This document shows positions 6,425 to 12,656 of a stretch of 12,656 nt of DNA, piece by piece. The stretch spans positions 1-12,656 of the forward strand of contig DDZT01000036.1 in assembly GCA_002346435.1 (NCBI GenBank). Direction: 5' to 3'. Below the pieces are notes generated by a model. It had not been told where the DNA came from. It saw only the letters and a program-made list of their open reading frames with translations, and ran no database searches. The DNA is from Anaerolineales bacterium UBA3001 (GTDB lineage Bacteria > Chloroflexota > Anaerolineae > Anaerolineales > UBA11657). The position numbers and the translations under genes are program-made. The stretch's first letter is position 1. Every line of letters begins with the position of its first letter.

Positions 6425-7411
6425 ATGACCTCAGTTCGTGTAGGCATTGTGGGATGTGGCATGGCAGGCCGCAAGCATATTGATGCTTTTCAATCATTAG
6501 GTTCGCTAGCTAGTGTGGTGGGTATTTGTGACGAGAATATAGAACTAGCACAGCAAATTGGGAAAACGTCGAACATTGAGGTTTTTGAGAACTATGCAGA
6601 CCTGTTTGACTTTGGGATCGATTTGTTTGTAATAGCTACTCCTCATGCTACACACCATAAGTTGGCAATTGATGGACTTAATAGCAATATATCATTATTG
6701 GTAGAAAAGCCATTGGCTTCAAATTTATCTCAAGCCAAAGAAATAGCTGCGATATGTGCGGAAAAAAAACTCAAATGTGCAGTAGGATTTGTACATCGTC
6801 ACCGGATGGAACTGCAGGCTGCACATAGACATATAACACAAAAAGATTGCGGTGAAGTTGTATATCTAACAGATATATTTTGGTTGTCAGGTGGAGAGAG
6901 ATTGCCAGAATGGTTATGGAATGATTCTGAAGCTGGTCTTGGTGTTTTAGGTTATAGTGCAATTCATCGAATAGATTGGCAAGGTTGGTTGGCCAATTCT
7001 AAAGTTGCTAGTGTGTATGCCCAAACAAACCTTGACGGTATATATGAGGGTTCAATTCATGGGATTGTGGCTAGTCTGATGTTTGAAAATGGAGTTGTGG
7101 GTTCTGTTGTTGGCTACCAGCCGAATGTCGATGTCAGTAAACCTTTTATAAGTACAGTTGTTGCCGGTTCTCAAGGCTTGATCAATATCAAGTTAGGCCA
7201 AAGTTTTGAGATATGTACTGCGGTAGAGAACTATAGAAAAAGTATTGTTCAAGACGACCAGTTTGTTAAACAGGCAAGAGACGTAGTAAATGCTATTGTA
7301 GAGGATAGAGAACCTTGCTCTTCTGTGAATGATGGCGTGCACTCTGCGGCTGTAGTTGAAGCAATTATTCAATCAGCGAAGACAGATTCAAGAATTGATG
7401 TTAAAGACTAG
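6425..7411 (+). CDS. Gfo/Idh/MocA-family NAD(P)-dependent oxidoreductase
   Basis: This 328-aa cytosolic dehydrogenase has an N-terminal Rossmann domain, with GIVGCGMAGRKH (7-18) as the dinucleotide-binding loop and ATPHATHH (71-78). The family motif EKPLASN is at 94-100, where K95 is the catalytic-type lysine. A C-terminal alpha/beta domain follows. In it, H181 and D184 (GYSAIHRID) correspond to the usual HxxD pair near the active site. Length is typical. Members oxidise or reduce sugars, inositols, imines and other small alcohols, so the substrate cannot be assigned. There is no sugar gene context here, which argues against a routine sugar role. The start gives the complete glycine-rich loop at the right distance from the N terminus, although its ribosome site is weak. 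Confidence 0.9.
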   Translation: MTSVRVGIVGCGMAGRKHIDAFQSLGSLASVVGICDENIELAQQIGKTSNIEVFENYADLFDFGIDLFVIATPHATHHKLAIDGLNSNISLLVEKPLASNLSQAKEIAAICAEKKLKCAVGFVHRHRMELQAAHRHITQKDCGEVVYLTDIFWLSGGERLPEWLWNDSEAGLGVLGYSAIHRIDWQGWLANSKVASVYAQTNLDGIYEGSIHGIVASLMFENGVVGSVVGYQPNVDVSKPFISTVVAGSQGLINIKLGQSFEICTAVENYRKSIVQDDQFVKQARDVVNAIVEDREPCSSVNDGVHSAAVVEAIIQSAKTDSRIDVKD

Positions 7412-7446
7412 TTATAAATAATGTCTAAAGAGGATATATAAAAGCT

Positions 7447-8841
7447 ATGGTATCAGATTTGTCTAGTAATAGGGTTGTGTTTATTAACGGTATGGTGTTT
7501 GCTGATGGTGATCTAAGATCATGTATGGTGGTTGTAGAGGACGGGAAAATTGCCGAGCTTCTTGAGACAGGTACTGATATCGGAGATTTAACCACTATTG
7601 ATTTACAGGGAAAATATTTATTGCCAGGTGCAATTGACGTACATGTTCATTGTCGTGCTCCAGCAGCGCCGGAACGCGGAGATTTTGCTACTGAAACACG
7701 TGCTGCTGCGGCAGGTGGTGTTACGACTATGTTAGAAATGCCAATATCCAAACCATGTGTCAATAGTTCAGCGATACTTGAAAGCCGCAAGAAGTTGGGT
7801 GAAGATAACGCATACGTGGATTTTGGTTTGTATTGTGGACCTGTGGGTTGTGATGAACAAGCCATTGAAGACATGGTAAATGCAGGCGCCATTGCATTTA
7901 AAGCTTTTATGGTAGATGCTCCTCCTGGCCGAGGGGATGAATTTGACGGTATTGCTGCTGCAAATAAATCCGATTTGTTGGTGGCGTTTCAGAAAACCGC
8001 GAAATATGATATTCCATTTGTGATCCATTGCGAAGATGATCAATTGCTTAATCACTATATTGATCTAGCATTAAAAAGCGATCTGTCTGACCCGATGGTG
8101 CATCCAAAATCTCGTCCTGATATAGTGGAAGCAGTGGCTATTTCAAGTGCCGTCTCGCTTGCTGAACATGTTAACAGACCAATACATATCGCGCATGTCA
8201 GTTCAGCTAAAGGCGTTGATATTATTAGACATGCAATTCAGTCTGGAGTGGATGTGACTGGAGAGGTTTGTTTACATTATCTAGAGTTTACTGCTGATGT
8301 TTTATCCAAGGCTGGACCTTATGCTAAAGTGAATCCTCCAATTAGATTTAAAAACGATCAGGAAGCATTGTGGGCAGGTGTTAGGGACAACACATTAATG
8401 ATCCTAACTACTGATCATGCACCATTCACAGCAGCTGAGAAAGAGGCTACATGGCATGATTTGGTGAGTTCACCTCCGGGACTTCCAAGTCTTGAAATGT
8501 TATATCCAATGTCTCTGCATTATGCTCTGAATGGCCAATGGGATTTATCTAAATCAATAGAGTTAGTATGTGAGTCGCCAGCTAAACTATTTAATCTTTG
8601 GCCCAGAAAAGGTGCAATTAGTGTGGGTTCTGATGCTGACTTTATAGTATTTGATCCGAAAGATGAATACGTGGTTGACAGTGCCAATTGGTTTACTAAA
8701 GCAAAGGATTGTGATCGTGTGTACTCTGGATTGAATATTAGTGGGCGAATATTACAGACCTATGTGCGTGGCAATCTAATTTACAGTGATGGAGAAATTG
8801 CAGGAGAGCGAGGTTACGGACAATTTTTGCGACCAAATTAA
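7447..8841 (+). CDS. Cyclic amidohydrolase, dihydropyrimidinase/hydantoinase/allantoinase/dihydroorotase-like
   Basis: This 464-aa enzyme of the cyclic-imide amidohydrolase group is predicted to open rings of hydantoin, dihydropyrimidine, allantoin or a related ureide. The complete binuclear metal set is readable: H66 and H68 in DVHVHCR, K152 in FKAFM (the lysine expected to be carboxylated), H194 in IHCED, H250 in HIAHVSS, and D323 in TTDHAPF. MLEMPISKP (95-103) follows the AGGVTT block, as in allantoinases and dihydroorotases. The C-terminal GAISVGSDADFIVFDP closes the beta-sandwich domain. No residue appears lost, so the protein should be active. AAAGAGGA (7427-7434) is the likely ribosome site, somewhat far (12 nt) from the ATG. 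No other pyrimidine or purine gene is nearby, so a role in this cluster's own pathway is favoured (inference). Confidence 0.92.
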   Translation: MVSDLSSNRVVFINGMVFADGDLRSCMVVVEDGKIAELLETGTDIGDLTTIDLQGKYLLPGAIDVHVHCRAPAAPERGDFATETRAAAAGGVTTMLEMPISKPCVNSSAILESRKKLGEDNAYVDFGLYCGPVGCDEQAIEDMVNAGAIAFKAFMVDAPPGRGDEFDGIAAANKSDLLVAFQKTAKYDIPFVIHCEDDQLLNHYIDLALKSDLSDPMVHPKSRPDIVEAVAISSAVSLAEHVNRPIHIAHVSSAKGVDIIRHAIQSGVDVTGEVCLHYLEFTADVLSKAGPYAKVNPPIRFKNDQEALWAGVRDNTLMILTTDHAPFTAAEKEATWHDLVSSPPGLPSLEMLYPMSLHYALNGQWDLSKSIELVCESPAKLFNLWPRKGAISVGSDADFIVFDPKDEYVVDSANWFTKAKDCDRVYSGLNISGRILQTYVRGNLIYSDGEIAGERGYGQFLRPN

Positions 8842-8861
8842 TACTTTAGACAATTATAGTA

Positions 8862-8880
8862 CCGACAACTTTTTGTCAGG
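8862..8880 (+). promoter_or_regulatory. Small hairpin abutting the ribosome site of the aminotransferase gene
   Basis: GACAA (8864-8868) and TTGTC (8873-8877), with flanking CC/GG (8862-8863 and 8879-8880), form a short hairpin that partly covers AGGGG (8878-8882). A second purine run, ATAGGG (8884-8889), is better spaced from the ATG at 8898 and remains free. The hairpin could modulate initiation, but it is small. TATAGT (8855-8860) resembles a -10 box without a properly spaced -35. Confidence 0.25.
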
Positions 8881-8897
8881 GGAATAGGGTTATCATC

Positions 8898-10040
8898 ATG
8901 ACAGTAAATAACACAGATTGGATTGTGCCTAGGGCACAGGGATATGACACTAATCGTTCATTAAGAAAAGAAATAATGAGTGGTCTTGAAAACGTTATGT
9001 TCAATCCCTATGTGGCTGGAAATGCTGAATTTAAACCGCTTGAATCTGATTTTGCTTCTAAATTAGGCATGAAATATGCTGTGGCAGTACAGTCTGCTAC
9101 GGCCGGTTTAATACTAGCACTGCGTGCTTGTGATGTTGGGCCTGGTGATGAAGTTATTACAGTAGGAAACTCAGACATCTCTACGACCGCGGCAATATCG
9201 ATTATTGGAGCTACTATAGTTTTGGTAGATATATTGGAGAGTGATTATACGATTGATGGGAGTCGAGTAGCCTCTGCAGTTACAGATCGGACTAAGGCAA
9301 TACTACCTGTAGATTTGTATGGACACCCGTCGGATTGCATTGCTTTGCGTAAAGTTGCTGATGAACATGGGCTAAAGATTATTGAAGATGCTGCTTTAGC
9401 AATAGGTGCACGATATGCAAATCATCATGTTGGTTTTTATTCAGACCTGACTATTATTAGTCTGGCAGCTGCTAAACCTCTTTCGTCTAGTGGGAATGCT
9501 GGCATGGTTGTTACTGATAACTCTGCATTAGCAGAAAAAGTAAGTTTATTTAGAGGTTACGGTAAGGAATTTGATCCCAGTAGAACTCCACCTTTGTCTG
9601 ATGAACATGTAGTAGAAGGATTTAATTTACCTATGGACCCGCTACAGGCAGTAGTTGTGCATGCTAAGCTTCCTTATCTAATGGATTGGACGGACAAACG
9701 CAAAAGAATTGCTGGTTTATACCGTAGCGCCTTGTTAGATAAACAGGTGAAGCTACCAACTTTTAGTGAGAATGCAGACCCATCTTTCTCAAGCTATGTA
9801 ATACTATCTTCCCGTCGGGATGAGCTACATAATGAAATGCGGAAAAGACGTATTGAAACAGGAACCCATTATGCACCAGCAATGCATAAACAACCAGTTT
9901 ATAGGAACAATGTCATTGGTGGAGATAGTCTGCCAGTCACCGAACAGGTAGCGCGTGAACTAATAGCATTGCCAGTTTCTCCCGAAATGGACGATAACCA
10001 AATTGATTACGTGCTGACCGCAATTGAAGATCTATTCTAG
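8898..10040 (+). CDS. DegT/DnrJ/EryC1/StrS-family PLP-dependent aminotransferase-like enzyme
   Basis: This 380-aa fold-type I PLP enzyme aligns over its whole length with the DegT/DnrJ family, which mostly transaminates keto-sugars using glutamate or glutamine. Visible blocks: AVQSATAGLILALRA (63-77, phosphate-binding region), GPGDEVIT (81-88), PVDLYGHPSD (137-146), IEDAALAIGA (162-171) with the PLP-ring aspartate D164, and SLAAAKPLSSSGNAGMVVT (188-206) with K193 as the expected Schiff-base lysine. GTHYAPAMHKQPVY (322-335) and the C-terminal LPVSPEMDDNQIDYVL follow. The usual GEGG after the lysine is altered to SGNAG. No sugar-nucleotide genes are nearby, so a sugar role is not supported. It may transaminate an amino or keto compound of this cluster (inference). 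Confidence 0.88.
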   Translation: MTVNNTDWIVPRAQGYDTNRSLRKEIMSGLENVMFNPYVAGNAEFKPLESDFASKLGMKYAVAVQSATAGLILALRACDVGPGDEVITVGNSDISTTAAISIIGATIVLVDILESDYTIDGSRVASAVTDRTKAILPVDLYGHPSDCIALRKVADEHGLKIIEDAALAIGARYANHHVGFYSDLTIISLAAAKPLSSSGNAGMVVTDNSALAEKVSLFRGYGKEFDPSRTPPLSDEHVVEGFNLPMDPLQAVVVHAKLPYLMDWTDKRKRIAGLYRSALLDKQVKLPTFSENADPSFSSYVILSSRRDELHNEMRKRRIETGTHYAPAMHKQPVYRNNVIGGDSLPVTEQVARELIALPVSPEMDDNQIDYVLTAIEDLF

Positions 10041-10073
10041 ATTTAATTTTTACCTATATAGATTAAAAAAATA

Positions 10074-10131
10074 TTGCTGCTACAATTTATTGTAGTCAAG
10101 CAACAATTTGTAAATAAATGAACTTTATTTA
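10074..10131 (+). promoter_or_regulatory. Two dyads in the 138-nt spacer before the last two genes
   Basis: The first hairpin is CTACAA (10080-10085), loop TTTA, TTGTAG (10090-10095), extended by TTGCT (10074-10078) with AGCAA (10099-10103) across unpaired bases. The second is TAAATAAA (10111-10118), loop TGAAC, TTTATTTA (10124-10131), 8 bp of A/T only. The first could be a weak terminator for the upstream operon. The second may be an operator or simple AT-rich folding. No clear -35/-10 pair is seen, though a promoter is expected here. Confidence 0.35.
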
Positions 10132-10156
10132 TTGATTTACTAGTATGCATACACTC

Positions 10157-10169
10157 AGGAGGAGGGTGG
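10157..10169 (+). promoter_or_regulatory. Extended Shine-Dalgarno sequence before the Ldh2-type gene
   Basis: AGGAGGAGGGTGG spans two overlapping Shine-Dalgarno matches. The AGGGTGG part ends nine bases before the ATG at 10179. It is much stronger than the ribosome sites of the central genes and suggests higher translation of this gene. Confidence 0.7.
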
Positions 10170-10178
10170 AATTTTACA

Positions 10179-11261
10179 ATGTATAACTACGATATTCCAG
10201 TCCGTCGTTACAACCGTAACGACCTAAATGAATTTTGTGAGAAGTATCTGATGTCTTTGGGGGCTAATGAAGAGGAAGCACGTATAACTTCAGCAGGTGT
10301 TGTGGCTGCAGCTAGTCGTTGGCATCCAGGTAAAGGTCAAGGGCTAGAGAAACTTTTTAGACTTACTTTACAACTTGGAAATGGTGGCATTAACTGTAAT
10401 GCTGAGTTTGAGGTACTGGAGGATTCTCCAGCAGCTGCTTTGGTAGATGGTCACCAAGGTTTTGGATATGTGGTTGCGCAAAAAGGTTCAGAACTTGCTG
10501 TGGAGAAGGCATCAAAAGTGGGAATAGGTATAGTTTCCATCAAGCATAGTAATCATTTTGGACAAGCTGGTTATCATGCAGAATCAATTACTAAGTCAGG
10601 TATGATTGGTTATGTGATGACTAATGCTAGGGCTGAAATGGCTCCTTGGGGTGCTACAGAACCTGTTCTTGCTACTAGCCCCTGGGGTATAGGTATTCCT
10701 AGAGAGGGTGCCGACCCAATCTTGTTGGATATGGCGCTAACACAGTCTGGACAAGGAATGGTTATGTGGGCTTTTCGGGAAGGACAGGACGTGCCTGATA
10801 ATTGGATGCTTACAGCAGATGGTGCCAAGAGTACTAACCCAGCAGATTTTCTTAATGCTGATGGTAGTGAGTCTACAGGAACACAATATCCTATAGGTGA
10901 ATTCAAAGGCTATGGTCTTGCCTTGTTCACTGATGTGTTATGTGGAGTCATGAGTGGATCTTTATTTGGCACTCAATGTTTTCAAGGCGATGTGAATCAT
11001 GATGTGGGTCACATGATTATGGCATTCAACCCAGAGTTTTTTATGGAGAAAAAGAAATTTCAAGAAAGATTAGAGCAGCTGGTAGGAGAAATTCGTTCTG
11101 CCAAGCCAATTGAAGGTAGGACCGTTTACTTGCCTGGTGAATTGGAATTTCTAACCGAAAGGGATTCCAATGAATCTGGAGTACCGATTGATGAGCGTAG
11201 TGTCGAAAAACTATTAGTTTTAGCAGATAATCAAAACATCAGTTTTCCATCGGAGATTTAA
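10179..11261 (+). CDS. Ldh2-family NAD(P)-dependent oxidoreductase (malate/L-lactate/imine reductase type)
   Basis: This 360-aa protein belongs to the Ldh2 (MdhC/YbiC/DpkA/AllD) family. Members reduce or oxidise 2-keto/2-hydroxy acids, ureidoglycolate or cyclic imino acids; they do not have a classical Rossmann fold. Key blocks: GHQGFGYVVAQKGSELA (91-107), SIKHSNHFGQAGYHA (120-134) with catalytic-type H126, TNARAEMAPWGATEP (148-162), TSPWGIGIP (166-174), LDMALTQSGQG (183-193) and EFKGYGLALFTDVLCG (241-256). The N-terminal motif normally reading SHG is altered to WHPGKGQG (48-55); H49 may still supply the conserved histidine. Start and length fit the family. It lies 79 nt before the M24-fold gene. 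With hydantoinase-like and M24-like neighbours, an imino-acid, hydroxy-acid or ureidoglycolate substrate is plausible, but this is inference. Confidence 0.9.
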   Translation: MYNYDIPVRRYNRNDLNEFCEKYLMSLGANEEEARITSAGVVAAASRWHPGKGQGLEKLFRLTLQLGNGGINCNAEFEVLEDSPAAALVDGHQGFGYVVAQKGSELAVEKASKVGIGIVSIKHSNHFGQAGYHAESITKSGMIGYVMTNARAEMAPWGATEPVLATSPWGIGIPREGADPILLDMALTQSGQGMVMWAFREGQDVPDNWMLTADGAKSTNPADFLNADGSESTGTQYPIGEFKGYGLALFTDVLCGVMSGSLFGTQCFQGDVNHDVGHMIMAFNPEFFMEKKKFQERLEQLVGEIRSAKPIEGRTVYLPGELEFLTERDSNESGVPIDERSVEKLLVLADNQNISFPSEI

Positions 11262-11326
11262 ATATAGGTACATTATTCAGAGTATGCAATGTAGTGTTTT
11301 GAGACCTGTTTTGTTGCCTGATAATT

Positions 11327-11335
11327 AAAAGGAGG
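11327..11335 (+). promoter_or_regulatory. Strong Shine-Dalgarno sequence before the M24-fold gene
   Basis: AAAAGGAGG ends five bases before the ATG at 11341. It is a near-perfect anti-16S match and fixes the start codon. Confidence 0.8.
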
Positions 11336-11340
11336 AAAAA

Positions 11341-12516
11341 ATGCTTAGAAGATTTGCTCTAGAACAAGATGTAGCAAGACGAGTTGCTGCTGCAAAAGCT
11401 CTAATGGAGGAAAAGGGCTTGGGAGCTATACTGATTCCGGCAAGAGGTGCGCCGGGCATGATGGGTATGGCTCAATATTTTACTAATCTGAATTTGTGGG
11501 CAGGACCTGCCTGGGTTGTGTTGACTGCTGATGACCCAGAACCGGCTTTGCTTATATGGTCATCATATGGTGCGGAATGGAACCGACAAGAAGCAACGAC
11601 TTCTTGGGTGGAAAATCCGGATCCTGATACCTATGGCCGTGTATTAGAGATAGTAGCTGGTGCCACAACAAAACTAAAAAAGGTTGGCATCGAGCATATT
11701 CCTACTCATTGGACTGTAGGGGATATGGAACGCGCAAAAGCTGAACTGGATGGTCGTGAATTTGTGGACATCACTAAGGAATTAGATGCTATGCGCTCGA
11801 TCAAATCTCATTTTGAGATCGAGCATTTTTATGATCTGGGACGTATGACAAAAGAGGCTTTTGATATTTTCGAACATGTGGCTCGACCGGGTGTACGCGC
11901 ATGGGAAGCTGCAAGCGCTGCAGAAGAATACCTAAGAGCCAATGGCATGATTTGGGGACGTTCAAAGTACTCTATGGATTTGCGTCCTTATACGATACCT
12001 ACTACCGTAGATCGGGAATTTACTCAGGATGACAAGATTTTGTTTGAACTTGTGTACGCCAGCGAACTTGGGTATTGGATTGAAATGACTGCTTTTTACA
12101 CTTTTGAACCGTTAGATGCGGAACTTCAATCACAGATTGATGCTCACGAGAAGGTAATTGAGGCTTGTGCATACGAGTTGCGCGATGGCAATCCTATAGG
12201 CCGAATATCTGAGGTTAGTAATGCAACTTGGGAAGAGTTAGGATTTGAAGTGGCAACTGAACCTCTTCCTTCTGGAGCTCCTCCTGGAAAACATACACCA
12301 AATTGTCATTCAATTGGTCTTGATGAAAGTGATGGACCATCATCATGGTTTACTCCAAGTGAGCTGTTGAAGACAAATATGGTCATATCTTTTCATCCTA
12401 GTACTCGCCTTAAAGGTGATCGTGCCTTTCTTGTGTCAGACAACTATCTAGTAACCCAGAATGGTGGCGTGCGTTTGTCACCTTTGAATTGGACCCACAA
12501 AGTAATAGGTGACTAA
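11341..12516 (+). CDS. M24 (creatinase/Xaa-Pro peptidase) fold hydrolase lacking most metal ligands
   Basis: This 391-aa two-domain protein has a creatinase-type N-terminal domain (about 10-150) and a pita-bread C-terminal domain (about 160-385) entered by MRSIKSHFEIEHF (151-163). In M24 metallopeptidases the ligands are Asp, Asp, His, Glu, Glu. Here the aligned positions read E236 (ILFEL), E248 (YWIEM), H323 (CHSIGL), H352 (VISFHPS) and S366 (FLVSDNYLVT), so only the His is unchanged. It is therefore unlikely to be an ordinary dinuclear metallopeptidase. It fits the metal-independent C-N hydrolases of the fold, such as creatinase or ectoine hydrolase (DoeA). From memory, the Glu-to-His change in the FHP region also occurs in DoeA-like proteins. 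Length matches that group. The gene is last in the run and is followed by a terminator. Fold is confident; substrate is unknown. Confidence 0.87.
   Translation: MLRRFALEQDVARRVAAAKALMEEKGLGAILIPARGAPGMMGMAQYFTNLNLWAGPAWVVLTADDPEPALLIWSSYGAEWNRQEATTSWVENPDPDTYGRVLEIVAGATTKLKKVGIEHIPTHWTVGDMERAKAELDGREFVDITKELDAMRSIKSHFEIEHFYDLGRMTKEAFDIFEHVARPGVRAWEAASAAEEYLRANGMIWGRSKYSMDLRPYTIPTTVDREFTQDDKILFELVYASELGYWIEMTAFYTFEPLDAELQSQIDAHEKVIEACAYELRDGNPIGRISEVSNATWEELGFEVATEPLPSGAPPGKHTPNCHSIGLDESDGPSSWFTPSELLKTNMVISFHPSTRLKGDRAFLVSDNYLVTQNGGVRLSPLNWTHKVIGD
11795..11824 (+). other. Intragenic dyad followed by a T run in the M24-fold gene
   Basis: GCTCGATC (11795-11802) is the exact reverse complement of GATCGAGC (11817-11824). 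An alternative fold continues the stem with TCAAA/TTTGA and a two-base bulge. ATTTTTATG follows. It looks terminator-like but lies mid-gene and encodes the conserved RSIKSHFEIEH segment, so it may be coincidental. Confidence 0.35.
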
Positions 12517-12575
12517 GTTCTAGTAGAAAAGTTGGATTCTAGATACTATTAGGTAGTGTATGGTCTAGTGAATAC

Positions 12576-12610
12576 AAGTACCCATACTTTTGTATGGGTA
12601 CTTTTGTTTA
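12576..12610 (+). terminator. Rho-independent terminator ending the gene set
   Basis: AAGTACCCATAC (12576-12587) and GTATGGGTACTT (12592-12603) form a perfect 12-bp stem with a TTTT loop. TTGTTTAGTTTATT follows. It begins 60 nt after the stop of the M24-fold gene. Confidence 0.88.
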
Positions 12611-12615
12611 GTTTA

Positions 12616-12628
12616 TTAGGTTACCTAA
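12616..12628 (+). promoter_or_regulatory. TTAGGT-T-ACCTAA dyad near the right edge
   Basis: A 13-base inverted repeat with six-base arms lies after the terminator. It has the size of a repressor half-site pair and could be an operator for a gene to the right of the window. No promoter or gene is visible in the remaining bases. Confidence 0.2.
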
Positions 12629-12656
12629 AGCAGCTAATAACAAGGCTACATTTTCA

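Noticed and set aside
6425..10040. Sugar-nucleotide or surface-polysaccharide locus, suggested by Gfo/Idh/MocA plus DegT genes
   Set aside because: No glycosyltransferase, nucleotidyltransferase, epimerase or flippase gene is present, and the neighbours are amidohydrolases and deacylases.
7447..12516. Creatinine/creatine degradation cluster, from hydantoinase-like plus creatinase-fold genes
   Set aside because: No N-carbamoylsarcosine amidase, sarcosine oxidase or creatininase-type gene is visible, and creatinase-specific residues cannot be confirmed by eye.

Overview
The window is a densely packed bacterial region with every recognisable gene on the + strand. It reads as an accessory catabolic gene cluster: one oligopeptide-type substrate-binding protein cut off at the left edge, then ten intact enzyme-like genes. 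No tRNA, rRNA, CRISPR array, transposase or phage gene is visible. The DNA leans AT-rich. Spacers are mostly short (29-138 nt) and one gene pair overlaps by ATGA. Taxonomy is uncertain. The mix of importer, amidohydrolases, Ldh2-type and M24-type enzymes would suit a heterotrophic, probably marine, uncultured bacterium. A low-GC marine Chloroflexota (SAR202-like) lineage is a guess, not something the sequence proves.

Layout. (1) 1-777 is the C-terminal part of a family 5 solute-binding protein, closed by a long terminator hairpin at 831-881. (2) 954-6335 holds an amidohydrolase with an altered metal-binding motif, two tandem DUF4438 proteins, and two tandem, translationally coupled zinc deacylases of the AspA/AstE family. 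(3) 6425-10040 holds a Gfo/Idh/MocA oxidoreductase, a dihydropyrimidinase/allantoinase-like cyclic amidohydrolase and a DegT-type PLP enzyme. (4) After a 138-nt spacer with AT-rich dyads, 10179-12516 holds an Ldh2-type NAD(P) oxidoreductase and an M24-fold hydrolase that lacks most of the usual metal ligands. Both have strong Shine-Dalgarno sequences. A textbook terminator at 12576-12610 ends the set.

How the genes may work together (inference). An imported amide- or peptide-like compound could be opened by the M24-fold enzyme and/or the cyclic amidohydrolase, deacylated by the AspA/AstE enzymes, and then processed by the PLP enzyme and the two dehydrogenases. An M24-fold hydrolase without metal ligands together with an HGDE-type deacylase resembles the DoeA/DoeB logic of ectoine breakdown, but other ectoine genes are absent, so the substrate is unknown.

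The main novelty candidate is the pair of tandem duplications. In both the DUF4438 pair and the deacylase pair, the upstream copy keeps conserved polar residues and the downstream copy has lost several. This suggests two paired-paralog enzymes, possibly heteromeric, in one uncharacterised pathway. A very stable hairpin (10 bp, GTTT loop) lies inside the start of the second deacylase gene and may control the pair.
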